A stretch of 64,000 nucleotides of DNA from Catonia carolina. Its lineage: Eukaryota; Arthropoda; Insecta; Hemiptera; Achilidae. Both the position numbers and the translations under genes were made by a program. Positions 33,266 to 45,289 of this stretch are shown piece after piece; within the stretch, counting starts at the first letter, position 1; every line of letters starts with the position of its first letter. The stretch is from positions 372,489,720-372,553,719 of the forward strand of contig JAQMRL010000001.1 in NCBI GenBank assembly GCA_035578175.1, read 5' to 3'. The notes under the pieces are model-generated. The model did no database searches and was not told the origin of the DNA. It saw only the letters and a program-made list of their open reading frames with translations.

Positions 33266-35090
33266 CAAATACTAACAGAAGAGCACCACCCAATAGCAGT
33301 GTTCCTAATGAAAGAGATCGTTTAATGACTAGTTTATTTATTTACATTACTTATTTATTTTGGTTTATTACATTGTATTTTAAATGGAAGATACATAGTA
33401 GATATGTTTCTACTACTTCAGCATCGTTTTATAATTCGTTGTGGATTCTCTGATAAGTGATGAGAACTTAACTTCCTAATCAGTGTATTTTCACTTGTAT
33501 ATAATCTATCTTCAAATCGTTCATAAAACTTTAAGATGTTTTCGTTGATATACCGGACTTGGAGGTTTCGTCTAAAGATTTGTTCAAAAAGTAACGTGGA
33601 AAGTCGGTAATTAACTGGGATTTACGAATTGGTACTTTAAAACCTTGTATGTATGTTAAAAATTTAGAACCTAACGATAATTATTTAGAGCCTCTTGAAA
33701 AAGTCAATTATTTGGAGTCTCGTGAAAGCAGTCTGTAAATTTTTTCAAGTCAATTTAACACTTAACACTTACCAGATTATTTTTACGCTAAAAGAAGAAC
33801 GAAATATGTTACAAAACATAAAAAAATAAGTAAGGTAAAAGCAATTTTGTTTGCATTCTCTTTCCGAATTATTGACAATCATCTCGTAAATTGTTCTGTC
33901 ATATCTTCAATTTAAGAAACTACTGTAATTTTAGTTAATATTTTAAGATAGATGTTTGATATTATAATCCTAGCAGTACGGAGACTAATTCTATCGTAAA
34001 GAAAACGAAATTGTTTTAGCAAAAGAAATATAAGTGTAATGAAATTAAAATCTAAATAAAGCTCATTGTTTTAACACGGAACCATTCATTCAATTCTAAA
34101 ATACCTAGTATTTTTAATTAAGATTTTCCTTGTTACAAATTCAAAGAAATTGATAACGTGTATTTCTGTAGTCAAGCGCAGTATTTACACTGCATAAACT
34201 TTGCAGCATGGTTGGTCATCAGGATACGGGAATGAAATTGACGGGGCGGAACTGAACGCGTTCCTAGATATAACAATACATTACCATAGTTTACGAGTAA
34301 ATCCAATTGACTGCAAAATTATTTTTAGTACATTTGTTTGAATTACACGTATCCAATTACTAATTAAGCAAAAGATGTGTTTCACCAATCTAAGAAGAAG
34401 AAACTAATTAAGAAATTAGTGCGATTCCTTTGTCTTTTCCGTTCGCCCACAATATCGTTAACTAATCAGCAAGAGATTGGTTCAGTTCCGATTCGTGTCT
34501 TGATTTCAGTACTGTTCTTTATTTTCTTATATTTTTTGTTGTATTTTGTTTTAATTTATCGCATTCTATTTACGAGAAATGAATGCAAAATTTAGTATTC
34601 ATTCAATTTTTGAAGTACATTAGCAATCTATTTTTTAATGGTTCTTTCGTAGTACCAAATTCAAAAAATAAATTTGGCAATACGAGTATTTCTATTTTTT
34701 GTTTATGTACGAGTTTTTTGATTCTTTCATACAGCGAAAAATTCTAAAAAAAAGATTTATTGTAAGCTCAAAAATTTTCTTGATTAATAAATTTTAAAAA
34801 TTTGTATGGGAGCGAGAAATTATTATTATTTGTGATGACTGACTCCACTTTTGTCAGATCTAAGTAATTTTAATTTTCTGAAAATTGTTTTTTAATATAA
34901 CAACAAAAATAACTAGCTAAAATGGAATTTAAATCAGTTAATACAAACAGTTGACGTAAAATTATCAGTAGCTATACCGTTACTTAATATATAAAAATTT
35001 GTTACTTTAGGCCTATGTATTATCGAAATCGGGTTTTATATTTTAAATTAATTTGGCCAGTTATTATTTAAATTAATATGTATTTTTCTT
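33266..35090. other. Unassigned AT-rich stretch
   Basis: No supported gene. The 72-codon frame at 34377-34595 is T-rich and hydrophobic by composition. A short GC-richer patch (GACGGGGCGGAACTGAACGC) lies at about 34240. Confidence 0.35.
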
Positions 35091-35265
35091 CTTCCGTGCT
35101 AAATGGTTAGGACATTGGCCTACAGTTCACCACAACAGAAGGTCCTGGGTTCGATTCCCAACTAGGGTCTAGAAATTATTACACGTTAAAGCTCATCGTA
35201 ATTCACAGTACTATAGCTAATAACCTGGGCAGTTGACACGATTTGAAAAAATTACTGAAATAATT
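35091..35265 (+). repeat. SINE (family C)
   Basis: CCGTGCTAAATGGTTAGGAC, GAAGGTCCTGGGTTCGATTC, CAACTAGGGTCTAGAAATTA, CACGTTAAAGCTCATCGTA, and GTTGACACGATTTGAAAAA at the 3' end. A near-perfect B box is retained. Confidence 0.8.
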
Positions 35266-35732
35266 AATTAATTCAAATAATGGCTTCGCTTTTTTGCTGC
35301 AACCATGAGTTCATTTCAGAAACCGCTCTTTTCATCCTTACAAACTTACTAAATTTCATCTTTCACTTACACTTCTAAGTTACGATTGATTACACTATCA
35401 AAAATATTATGACAGTGTCTTAAAGGAAAGAGTGTTTGAGAATTCTCGAGAAGGACCAAAATTTAAAAGGTTTTAATGTAAATTATAATAGTCGTAAATA
35501 ATAAATAGGATTTCTAAGACAGAAATATAACACATAAATGTTTATGTATAGTAACTTATAGGTCAGCCTATTGTTGTACGGCCACCTAATGGAGTGGGTA
35601 TCTATTTAGATAATTGGCTCTTTTTGTAACCATTCTGTTAAGTTATAATTGTTGTTTACGTTTTGTATAAAATTATATTTTTATTATTATATCTAAAATC
35701 TCTATCCTTCTCGTGACTTCCATAGCTTGATC

Positions 35733-35766
35733 TATATAAAGGAGCACGCCATTTTGGACTTCAGTC
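35733..35766 (+). promoter_or_regulatory. TATA box plus initiator
   Basis: TATATAAA at 35733-35740 is followed by the arthropod initiator TCAGT at 35761-35765, with exactly 30 bp from the TATA start to the initiator A. A GC-richer leader (CGTCTGCCATCGAG) follows but no long ORF. It could be the promoter of a solo LTR or of a lost gene. Its neighbour on the right is the Helitron remnant. Confidence 0.45.
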
Positions 35767-35989
35767 TTTCGTCTGCCATCGAGTTTTGATCTGTGAGTTA
35801 TACTACTGTGTATACGAGTACATCTGCCAAGAGATCCAGCGTCAATAGTAGTAACGTATAATCGTTGTTAACTTTTTAATTAGAACTTAGTTTATATAAG
35901 TTAAAAATAATCTTGTAATTGCTCAAGTTTATGTTATCAATTTATTGTAATTAGTTGGTTATTTATTATAAGTAATGTAGGGCTCATTA

Positions 35990-36312
35990 ATTATTTCAAA
36001 ACCTCTCTATACAATAAAACTTCTCGATATACAATATTTGTGGTTTTGTAGCCCTGTGGCAGCAAAATAAATTGTTTTTCTGTACTTCCAGCTCTAGAAA
36101 GTACGACATAAAGTTGTACATGAGTTAAGGAAGCACTCTTGTCTCAAATCGATGCCCATCGTTTTAAATGTTTGTCCCTGCGATTTAACAGAATTGAATG
36201 GTGCATAGAAAAATACCGATGGAATAGAAAGAGACAGTTGATATATGGCTGAGATGGAGACCCACATACGTGGGTGCAGTACGCAGAGTAACTGGAAATA
36301 TATATGACTCAT
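35990..36312 (-). pseudogene. Helitron helicase (Pif1-like) C-terminus
   Basis: The minus-strand frame contains KSQGQTFKTMGIDLRQECF, matching helicase motif VI surroundings 'NKSQGQTfk.vGidLr..cF', followed after one stop and frame slips by RAGSTEKQFILLPQGYKT and NIVYREVLLYREV. That is the usual Helitron ending 'lYValSRvgs.knlfil...g...NiVykEvL'. The full Rep/helicase protein is about 1,400 residues; only the last ~100 survive. Domains upstream (Rep HUH nuclease, most of the helicase) are missing. Confidence 0.85.
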
Positions 36313-36722
36313 TCACTTCCTGTCGAATGAAAACAAAATATGAAATACAAAAAAAAAAAAAATTTTGAATATTTCCGAATTTTTAATGTTTTTGGAATCG
36401 AATGTTACTTTTTACATTTTTTTATGAAATAAAAAATTTTAATAGTGTTTCTAGCCCAAAAAATACACCATCCAGAGGACTTAAAAAAATAAAAGTGCTA
36501 TGCAACCGATAAACTAAAACATGCGACATCGTCACAGTTTAAGTTGCTTAACTCGCTTAATTAAAGTTACTTAAAGTTGCAAAATAGCCTGTATTGATCA
36601 GGAAGCTCTAACCTATGCAACAATGAAAGATTTTTTTAAATCAGTTCAGTAGTTTCTGAGATTACCTCATACTAACAAACAGACATTTCTTCTTTATTAT
36701 ATTAGTATAGACTAGTATAGAT
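36313..36722 (-). mobile_element. Helitron 5' end joined to the helicase remnant
   Basis: On the minus strand the right border reads TCTATACTAATATAATAAAG, then CTCAGAAACTACTGAACTG and AATCTTTCATTGTTGC, the style of insect Helitron 5' termini, which begin TC. With the helicase C-terminus at 35990-36312 it forms an internally deleted Helitron. The 3' CTRR end and its hairpin were not located with confidence. Confidence 0.6.
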
Positions 36723-36724
36723 AA

Positions 36725-37985
36725 GCAAGAGAAAGTAAAAACTGGCATAAATATTTAAGGTAAAGTGATGCCTGAAAAAATAGCGACTGAAACTGGGAAA
36801 ACAATAACTAGCTTATATAATTCTTCCATTTAAAGGTGCAAATTATCAGTTAAATATAAATTGCTAACATCAGAATATTTTTTTAATCAAGTTATTGCAC
36901 AATTTACATTAATAAACTTAAAGAATTAAGTAATTTAAGATTAGACTTAAGTAATTTAATTTTCTGAGTACATGAAAACGTATAAGTTCAAATATATATA
37001 TTATATTATAAAAAGTAACGGAGAAAATCCGTCGATATCCATTATTTATTTTAGATCTAGAATTCAGGAGTTAACTTTTATTGGAAATACCGATGGACGG
37101 GATATCTATTTAGGTAGCTGCAAAGAATTTATTTGGCTGATTAGATGCGAGGTACCCACCCAGTAAAGAAGGGTAAGGATCTTCTTGTCACGTCTGACAT
37201 TTCCTATCGTTTGTATGTGAGAGTATTGAACTTCTTTACTATAGGTGTTATAACAAAACCCTAAAGCTTCAATGACTGTACTTCATAAAACTAAACTATC
37301 ACTAATTATACTTAATTTTATTTTGTTTTACATTTAGTAAAGATATACAATAGAATCTACCAGAATTTTTCACTTTAACAAGTTTAAATTTGTCTTATGA
37401 TTGAAGTTTCATGGTATTTCAACAATGAATTCCTTAAATATTATAAGTATTTTTAAACAAATAGTTCGGTAAGTTAATTACATTTCACACAAATTAATTT
37501 ATTGAAACTTCACAGTCCAAATTTTTTATTCTACGTTTCTTGACAACGGAAATGATTACTAAGGTAAATAAATATTTGCCTCCTCTTATTTTTTTAACAG
37601 AAAAGATTCATAAATTGTATTTTTCTTTTTGTACTCCGTTTAATATAACACGATTAATCTCTTCTTCTTTATTCTATTAAGCAATAACAATTTGTATTAA
37701 ATTGAAGGTTGTTTAATGATAAAATACTGAAAATGAACAACAAATATTGTTCGCAACATATTTAAAGGATGTATTGGTAAATTAGACTGCCAGAAGCATC
37801 TGAAATACAGTATCTATTTCAGGTAAAAAAAAGATAAACCCACTGTAAAAATAAATAAATGTTTTACTCAAATTAATTGAGAATACTGAAATGACAAGAA
37901 TAAATAGATGCTGTATATATTTCCAATTTTCCTTTAAGTTTTATATTTTGTTTTCCTTTTATGTTTTTACTTTTTTGAACTGCTT
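36725..37985. other. Unassigned AT-rich stretch
   Basis: No supported gene or family. The 64-codon frame at 36972-37166 has no motif. Confidence 0.35.
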
Positions 37986-37989
37986 ATTA

Positions 37990-38300
37990 ATTTTATTCGT
38001 TCTGAAGCCAAAACAACTAGACTGATAGGACTTAAATTTGAAAATTAAATTTCTTAAGAGACCCAGAAGAGTTTTTGAAATTAGCCATGAACTCTAAAAG
38101 TCAGATTTTGTATCTGATTTGTCTAATTGTTTACTCCGATACAAAAATACAATTGTGTCAAAAATAGTTCTAACGATTTTGATACATTTGCTGGTATTAT
38201 CAAGATGGTATAAGTTGTTTCCCCGGAAAAATTCACAAAGGGCTCTGCTCTAGTCCGAAAAATCGGGTTTTTCTAAGTTACAAATTTACGATACATTTGA
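37990..38300 (+). repeat. Dispersed repeat G
   Basis: CGTTCTGAAGCCAAAACAAC, AGACTGATAGGACTTAAATT, AGTTCTAACGATTTTGATAC and GAAAAATCGGGTTTTTC parallel the copy at 3035. Confidence 0.5.
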
Positions 38301-38668
38301 CAGAAAAATATGTACAGTATATTCTAAAGCAAAAGAGCACTAAGAATTCAATAGCGTTTTCATGTAGTATATTTGTGTTGAACGCTCAGTTTAGCAACAA
38401 TTTGCAGTTTTCTGTAAAAGTCGCCTTAAAATTCTTCAGTTTCAAATTTGACTGATCAATATTAATTCAGTTGTGCTTCCCTCAAATACAGTGTTACTTC
38501 TCTGGGGTTATTGAGTATTTGGTATCTGAAAAAAATTACAGGAAACTATCGTCTTTAGAAACATCTATCTTTTCACTATTAAGGTACATCCAAACAGAAT
38601 TTAAGGGCAAAAGTTAGAGATTACTAAAGTGCTGAAACTTTTGTACGGAATATTATCTCCAACGCTTA

Positions 38669-39937
38669 TAGTCCGATTCACGAAAGAAAACACCAGTCTT
38701 TAAACAGCTATATCTTTTGAACCGTTGTATGTAAAAACAAAGTACGATACATCAAATTAAAGCTTGTTTTATTGTTGGTTAAATAATATACATTAAAATT
38801 TTTGGGAATAATTAATGTATTAAATATAACGAATTATGTATAAAAAGTACCCTGTTTTTAATGATTTTTCCAGTATACCCAGCGTCAAGGTACTATTACT
38901 TTGTTTACGCATACTTTAAAATGTACAGGACTACAAAGTACCCCTGTACTATTAACATGTGTTAATTTATATCCTTATATTACGGTACAGTAATCCCACA
39001 GAAGGAGGAAGTTAAATATCTACGTTTGCTTCTAGATCGAAGCTCACGTGGTTGAGTCATATGGACGAAACGAAAGCAACTTGGACTAAAGTTACGTCAA
39101 TTGTTCTGGCTCTTAGGCAATAAATCTCAACTCTTCCTTGAAAATAAAGTACTCGTATATAAAGTAATACTTAAACCAGTTTGGGCTTATGGGTTAGAGC
39201 TATGAGGTACAGCTAGTTCATCAAATATAGAAATATTGCAGCGCTTCCAATCAAAATGCCTGAGACTATTCACTGCAGTCCCATGGTACGTAACCAATGA
39301 AATACTGCACAATGACCTAAACCTGCCCTTCATAAAAGAAGAAATAAAACAACATAGCAAAAAATATTTACAGAAATTAGAAGACTATCAGAATCCCTTA
39401 GCGATTAACCTCCTCGACAATAGCGAAGGTACTCACACACTGAAACGTTTAAAAACACTAGACTTACCTCTACGATTTTAAACTTTACGATTTAAACTTT
39501 TTTGTTTCTTTTCCACTTCAACTACTAATCATCGTCATCTCATAATAGACATCGTTATCATCTCTACCATCGTCATCATCTCCAGCTTCATCAGCTTTGT
39601 GATTCGTGGTGTTGATTCACAGTTCATCAAGTTTAGGTTTTGTACATATATACATATATATTTTTCTTCACATTTAGTCTTGTTGAAAAACACTACTGAG
39701 TGTGGTTTTTATTTTAATTCAAGGACATTACTCAGATTTTATCGTCTTTGCTTAAAGTTTTTGTATTTATAAACTGACTGTAAAATAAATACACTGTTAC
39801 AAAAAAAATTTATATCCTGTAACCAACAATAAAAAAAACTTTAATTTGATGTATCATAATTATTTTTACATACATAATTAAAGTATAAAAGATATTGCTG
39901 TTTTAAACACGGGTGTTTTCTTTCGTGAATCGGACTA
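38669..39937. mobile_element. Long-TIR MITE interrupted by a jockey LINE
   Basis: The left arm 38669-38786 and the reverse complement of the right arm 39820-39937 match over about 115 bp: TAGTCCGATTCACGAAAG, AAAACACC, ATATCTTTT, GATACATCAAATTAAAG and TTATTGTTGGTTA. TA lies outside both ends (38667-38668, 39938-39939), compatible with a Tc1/mariner-type TSD. Removing the 831-bp LINE and one TSD copy leaves an element of about 426 bp with no coding capacity. Confidence 0.85.
38976..39806 (+). pseudogene. Jockey LINE, 5'-truncated copy inserted in the MITE
   Basis: AATTTATATCCT is duplicated at 38964-38975 and 39807-39818. The copy starts within the RT C-terminal region equivalent to 9345 of the larger copy (VIPQKEEVKYL). 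Small deletions near 39025-39065 shift frame, and the ELWGT tryptophan is a TGA stop near 39205. From 39236 to 39481 the frame QRFQSKCLRL, YVTNEILHNDLNLPFIKEE ... LKTLDLPLRF is open. The 3'UTR and A tract follow. No active-site motif is present. Confidence 0.9.
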
Positions 39938-39939
39938 TA

Positions 39940-40469
39940 GTTTAGTGGCAGTAGACATCTGCAAACTGATTGAGTCGTTTCACATTGTTGACAATTTTGG
40001 TGAACAATTAATTGTCAGCTATTATTAGTACAGCATTAAACTTAATAAAATTCAGTAAACATAGCATACAAATTCCGTGACCTAACATAAATTAATCTTC
40101 AATTTACGGGACTTTCTAACACTTATCTTAAAAAATTCCATTTCAACACAGTAACTGAATTCTGAAATTTCTCTGAGTTTTCATGCCTAAGAAAAAAGTA
40201 TTTTTTTAACATTTTTATCAACTTTAAAATAAACAGAAATGTAAACCGAAATAACTTTCCAACTCACTTTCAAACAGTTAAAACATGTTTTTTAGTTTGA
40301 GATCGATTTTGATGCTTTATCGACATCAGTTATAATTGTATTTAGTCAATATTTTCAAGTCACTTAATAATATTATGGAATGTGACCAGTTTTACTAATG
40401 TATTTCTCACAGAATTAGTTATTGCCGGTAAAATAAGTGTTTTGAACTAAACTAAACTCATTCGTCTCC
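39940..40469. other. Unassigned stretch
   Basis: No gene or repeat family supported. Confidence 0.3.
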
Positions 40470-40612
40470 TTCTTCTTCTCGTTTTGTTTGGGCACCCAAC
40501 ACTCTTCTTACCGGTGGGTTTGTACTTGTAAGCTAAATAGGGCATACGGTTCTCCCTCGTCCGTTGTAAATGGCTGCGCCAGTACCTCTTGTGAATTTTC
40601 ATTTTCTCATCT
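40470..40612 (-). pseudogene. LINE C-terminal tail
   Basis: The minus strand encodes RMPYLAYKYKPTGKKSVGCP followed by NKTRRRR, matching 'R.pk.al.YkPtGkRsvGRPrkrW' at the end of many LINE ORF2 proteins. The GAAGAAGAAGG tract at the left is the 3' tail. Only about 45 codons remain. Confidence 0.55.
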
Positions 40613-41860
40613 AAACTAAATGCCCATCCATAAATTAGTATTATTTTTCAAATTATTTCGCTCGGATAAGATAGTAAAGATTTACACTGTAAAAGAAATA
40701 CTTTGTTCATAAAAGTTCTGTTCATAAAAGTAAACTTCAACTTAGGTCGTTGAATTTATTTTTTCTCATTTTATTTTATTTAAACATGAGAAATTATAAG
40801 TGTAAGTCACGTATTTATTTTTATTGGATCTAAACGAAATAAATTTTTAAACATTAAACTTTAAAACAAATTTTAACACTAAATCAAGATCCGGGTAAAA
40901 ATTGTTATTTTTGTGTTGTTTTTATGATGCAATTTGTAGAATCTTCAGAATTTTTTATAGCAAAAATTAAAACACTACCTATTACTATTTATTTGTATTT
41001 TTTAGCTGTACCGTACTGTAAGACAGCTAACGGAAGTGAATATTCTATTATTTTTGAGACTTATTTCCATTTATTGTTGTATGTTTTTCTTTGTAAGATT
41101 TATAAATAGTAATTTATTTTATATTAAATTTTCTATTTTTAAATAATGTTCTAAAAAACATTAAATGAAAAGGACTCGTATCTGCGCTCAGAATGCATTT
41201 GCAGATGTTATTTTTCGTTAAGCATTTGTATAATAATATTAATAAAAGTGTTAATGATAATTACATGTAAAAAAGAAGAAAAAATATTTTAAATTTCAAT
41301 TCAAATGAATTCGTAATTAATTGTAGTGAAATATTTACATCAAAATTTGAGTAAATTAATACAATTTTTGACAAGAATGATAAATATATACGAACCAACC
41401 GCATATTTTAATATAAAAAGGAAAATAAAACAAAGCGTTTTAAATTAAACCACAAACTTCAAATCCGATGATTATTATAAAATTTTGTGTTATGCCAACA
41501 TATATTATTAAATCGTAGCAACCGACGTTGTTTCAGTTTGCTATTTCAGCAAAATTCTAATACAATAATTATAATATTGGCAGCTATTAAATTAACTATA
41601 ATTTTTGACTGGAGCACAAGTTAACCGTTTATTGATCGGTCCAATTTAATACCCTTAAGATAGATTTTATTGCTATTGATTGCATTCGCGCTGTGGGCCG
41701 GGTTATTGCTAACAAAGTGAGGTCCATTAAATAAAGTGGTTTGTAGTTTTCACAATAATGCGTTACTTAAGGAAAGTAACCCTCTTTTTACCCTTTACTA
41801 AAAGGTCGAAATTTAAATGTTTTAATTTTCCTAGATATTACATAGAAAATACATCGGTTT
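40613..41860. other. Unassigned AT-rich stretch
   Basis: The 61-codon frame at 40924-41109 has no motif. Nothing else supported. Confidence 0.3.
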
Positions 41861-42115
41861 CTTCTTCTTCTTCTTCTTCTTCTTTTTCTCCCCCTCCTCC
41901 TCCTCCTCCTCCTTCTCCTCCTCCTGTTTCGTTTTCGTTTCTCCTAGTACTCTTCCTTCAAGACCTACTTACCTCCACTTTCTCAGGTCTGAACCGCAGT
42001 TCTTTCAGGGGATACTTCCTGGGACATCCATTGAATATAATCCATCCACCTCTTCTGTATTCACAGATTTTAGTATTCAGTTCTTTAATTTTCAGCATTT
42101 CTCGAATATTTTTAT
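41861..42115 (-). pseudogene. LINE C-terminus with (GAA)n/(GGA)n tail
   Basis: On the plus strand 41861-41930 is a (TTC)n/(TCC)n microsatellite, the tail of a minus-strand element. Upstream on the minus strand the frames read IKELNTKICEYRRGGW, an overlapping RWMDYIQWMS, and KYPLKELRFRPEKV, consistent with 'LN.kI..YR.rWm.HiqRM....yPlkal.frP.'. Frame slips show decay. The plus-strand open frame here is a shadow with serine and proline runs. Confidence 0.55.
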
Positions 42116-42409
42116 TTTGAATTACAATATACTAATTAAAAATGTAACTAATTCTTAAGGTTTCAGTGTATTCCGCATGTACGAATACAAAGGTTTTAAA
42201 ATTCAAAAAAAATATTGATAGTAGCTAACTTTTACATGGTTATAATCATAAAAGCGTAAACAATTCAATGAATTTGATTAATGTCGATTAAGCATCATTA
42301 ATAATGTATATAAGCATTGTTTATAAAACAATTTGAGTAATTTAAATATTGAGGTTCATTAATATCGTTTGGTTCACAGGCGTTTGGATAATTGACAGGC
42401 TGTTGAATA

Positions 42410-43135
42410 TTGACGTTATGTATCTACCTAACTCTTCAGGCGTTAGGCACTCGTAAGCCTGTCCTGACTTCAATTCTTCAGCCCATTTCTTTCGTGATCA
42501 TTTAACCTCTCGGGAACTACCAGAAATGTTTATAACATTATTCTTCTTGATAAACCAGTTCAAACCAAAATTCAAAATCCGGACAATAGTTAGTTCTTCG
42601 TGCTATTAAACTATACACACCGAGCCTATTTCTTATGTCAGAATCTTTCAGATGAAATCTTTTCAAAGTAAAAACAGTCCATTATAAAATTCTACTGTGT
42701 ACCGTTGTTTGAACTTGGTTAATAAAGCTGGATATTATAAACCGTGTTTTGCTACCATTTAAGATCTACAGGGACACCCGTTGATGGTTTTTTATTTTTT
42801 TATTTTGCTTTTAAGGGTTCTAGATATCATTTCATTCATACGATTTAACATTACCAGCTTGTTGTCTATATCAATTACACTAGTGTATGACATCAAACAT
42901 CCAAAGAATTTGAATTTTCTAAATTTAATATAGGTACCTTGATCATTTAGCATTAATTTACAACGTCAGGTATAATTACCAAGAAATATTTTAACTTTTG
43001 AAAACAAATGTATCCAAATTGTACGACCAACCACTTCTGTGAAAAGTGTATTCATTATCTGAAACAACCATGCGATCATCAGCGTACAGAAGGGCGTACA
43101 GAAGGGAAACTATTTAATTTTTCTTATACCAAACT
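42410..43135 (-). pseudogene. LINE reverse transcriptase remnant (YADD region and downstream)
   Basis: The minus strand carries YADDRMVVSDNEYTF, the RT active-site motif C, at about 43070-43030. It is followed by YNLDTF, KFRKFKFFGCLMSYTSVID, IDNKLVMLNRMNEM and SRTLKSKI. This matches 'qYADDq.iva.se.dL ... v..F.YLGs.iS.....d.dn+i.r.n.i...I.RTLK.KtrkdT'. Several stops interrupt it. Near 42520 KWAEELKSGQAYECLT is readable but unassigned. It may be the same element as the tail at 41861, separated by later insertions. Confidence 0.7.
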
Positions 43136-43929
43136 TCCTTGATTCTGTTGTATATCTAAGAACAACAAATGCCGTGGCAAAATGCAATTACATTCTCATT
43201 AATAATGTCAAGCAGTACTAAATTTTATTCACTTCGTGTTTACTTTGATTGCATTAAACAGAAATTGGTTAATAAAAGCAAAGCTTTTATTTGGGGTTTA
43301 GGCAATTTTTCATGATACGCTTGGTTATTCATACAATTTTTTTTTTAAAAACAATTCAGCTAGTTTTGATTTTCATTTTACTTACTTCAAGTAAAATGCA
43401 AAGAGATATTTTCGGATTCTCATCTTGTTTGTTTATGCATTAAAATAATTTAAAATTTATTGGCGTATCGGTGTATTATCAGTGTTTTGTGTCAGGTGTT
43501 CTTATACAATTTGTAAATACGGCTAGATTTCACAAACTAATGTATCTTAGGTAATAATAAATCAAAGTCAGTTATATATCCACGTTAAGCTTTAAAAACC
43601 AAATCCCTTATTCAGAATATAAAATTTATGTAAGAAACACTTCTATTCATAGGCTTACTCTTAAATGCAAATCAATGAAATTTTTATTTTAAATATGCTG
43701 GAATCGGTAACAGAAATTCATAAACAAAATTGTCTGGTTTATGTTCTCTAAAGGTAATTTTTAGTTATAACGGTTGTAACCAACCGATTGTGAACTGGTG
43801 AACTGATGTATAAACATCCGATGTATGAACTAATTTGTGTTTAACTTACAAAGTCAGAAAGAATTGCGATTACTACTTATTCAATGCTTAGAATTTAATT
43901 CATCTTTATGTTTTATTTTTTTATTATTT
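43136..43929. other. Unassigned stretch
   Basis: Possibly the decayed 5' side of the neighbouring LINE, but no RT motif was recognisable. Confidence 0.3.
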
Positions 43930-43982
43930 TTTTTTGGTTTAACGTCCGACTGTTTGCAAATTGCTGCTAATGCAGACGGTTT
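43930..43982 (-). repeat. Solo SINE tail (alternative 3' module)
   Basis: Minus strand: ACCGTCTGCATTAGCAG, AATTTGCAAACAGTCGG and ACGTTAAACC then poly(A). Identical in layout to the tail of the 15929 SINE; no head precedes it. Confidence 0.6.
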
Positions 43983-44300
43983 TATGACCCCTTGAAGACA
44001 AAAACTGGATGTATGTTTTTTCGTTCAAGTTGCAGGAAAACTACCAAACCAGTTAGGCTGAAATTTGAAATTTAACAATTTCTCAAACCCCAAAAGGTCT
44101 TTGAAATGTGTTATGTAGTCCCAAAGTTTTACTCTCATACAAAAACACAATAATTAATTTTTTCTAAAACTGTTCTAACGATGTCGTTTAAATTTTCCTC
44201 ATTTACAATATTAATTGAATAATATATTACCAAATTATATATAGAATCCGTGGGCTTTGTGGGCCTCCGTTCTTTTTTAAAGAAAAATCCATTTTAGCGT
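43983..44300 (+). repeat. Dispersed repeat G
   Basis: CAAACCAGTTAGGCTGAAATT, CTCATACAAAAACACAATAA and AACTGTTCTAACGATGTC parallel the 3035 and 37990 copies. It directly abuts the solo SINE tail. Confidence 0.45.
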
Positions 44301-44494
44301 AAAATTTTTCATAACAGAAGCTAAAGAAAATTAGAAATTTCACAACTTTTGCATTTTGATTTATTTCTTTGTCAAACATTTAATTTAAAATCGCATCAAA
44401 ATTGTTTTCCAACTTACAGCCTATGGGGAATTTTACTGGTCATTATGAAAGTTTAATTATTAATTATAAATTAAAATTACAATAACTGTGTCCG

Positions 44495-44880
44495 TGCTGC
44501 ATTAAACATTCGTTCCGCGCCAGTGGATCGGAAGAGCAGGCCCGATCCCATGGCCGCCAAGGAGCCCAGACATTACATCCCTAGATTTATTTTTTTGGGG
44601 GCATATTAAAAAATTGTTTACTAGAAGAAAATCCGTGATATTGAACACCCACGGGAGAGGATTGTACTTGCCAATATGCTGGCAAGTACGTGGAAAGAAG
44701 TGGATTACCATTTGGACGTATGCAAGGCAACGAATGGTCTACATATCGAATTTTATTAAATATACAAAAATACTTGAAAAATTTATCATTCAGAATGTAT
44801 TATCATTTAAGTTTTTCTTTTAATTAAAGCTATTTAAATAACACTTAAAATCAGGAGTTCTTTTATAAATACCCTGTATA
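44495..44880 (+). pseudogene. Mariner/IS630 transposase C-terminus and 3' end
   Basis: Across frames: RIGRAGPIPW-like CCGATCCCATGGCCGCCAAGG, then RFIFLGAY, KIRDIEHPRE and YVERSGLPFGRMQGNEWS. This corresponds to 'GRkgpi.WPprSPDltplDfFLWG..K..VY..kirdi..Lr..I'. The third catalytic aspartate region is damaged. The end near 44870-44880, ATACCCTGTATA, resembles a mariner inverted repeat plus TA. The 5' half is missing. The overlapping 69-codon frames on both strands are not genes. Confidence 0.6.
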
Positions 44881-45289
44881 ATAATGAATATTTAGGTTAA
44901 AATTTAACAAAATAAAAATATTACATAAAAGAGTAATAAAAACAATAAAATGTTACGTTTAAAGGTAATAACTTTATAAAGTTAAACTACTTTTGCTGAC
45001 AGAGTGGTGTTTTCCTAGAGTTACAGTAAAATTTCTATGACTCTTTTATGAAACATACTAACTTAAATAATTTTTAAATTACTGAATATCATTAAGTGGA
45101 GCTTGTAAAATTTTATCGTGAATGAGTGTCTGACAAGACGAGAGTTGTAATCTAAGAAAACAATAAAACTTTTATTCTGATTTAGTTTACAAATAAATGA
45201 AATACAGTAGTAGTTTTAAAAAAAACAGGAGTTAATAATTTAACTACATTTGGAAAATCGACTAAGTGTTTGAGAATAAAAATAATCTG
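44881..45289. other. Unassigned AT-rich stretch
   Basis: Nothing supported between the mariner end and repeat H. Confidence 0.3.

Noticed and set aside
41758..42120. 120-codon plus-strand protein with serine and proline runs
   Set aside because: The runs are a (TTC)n/(TCC)n microsatellite that forms the tail of a minus-strand LINE.
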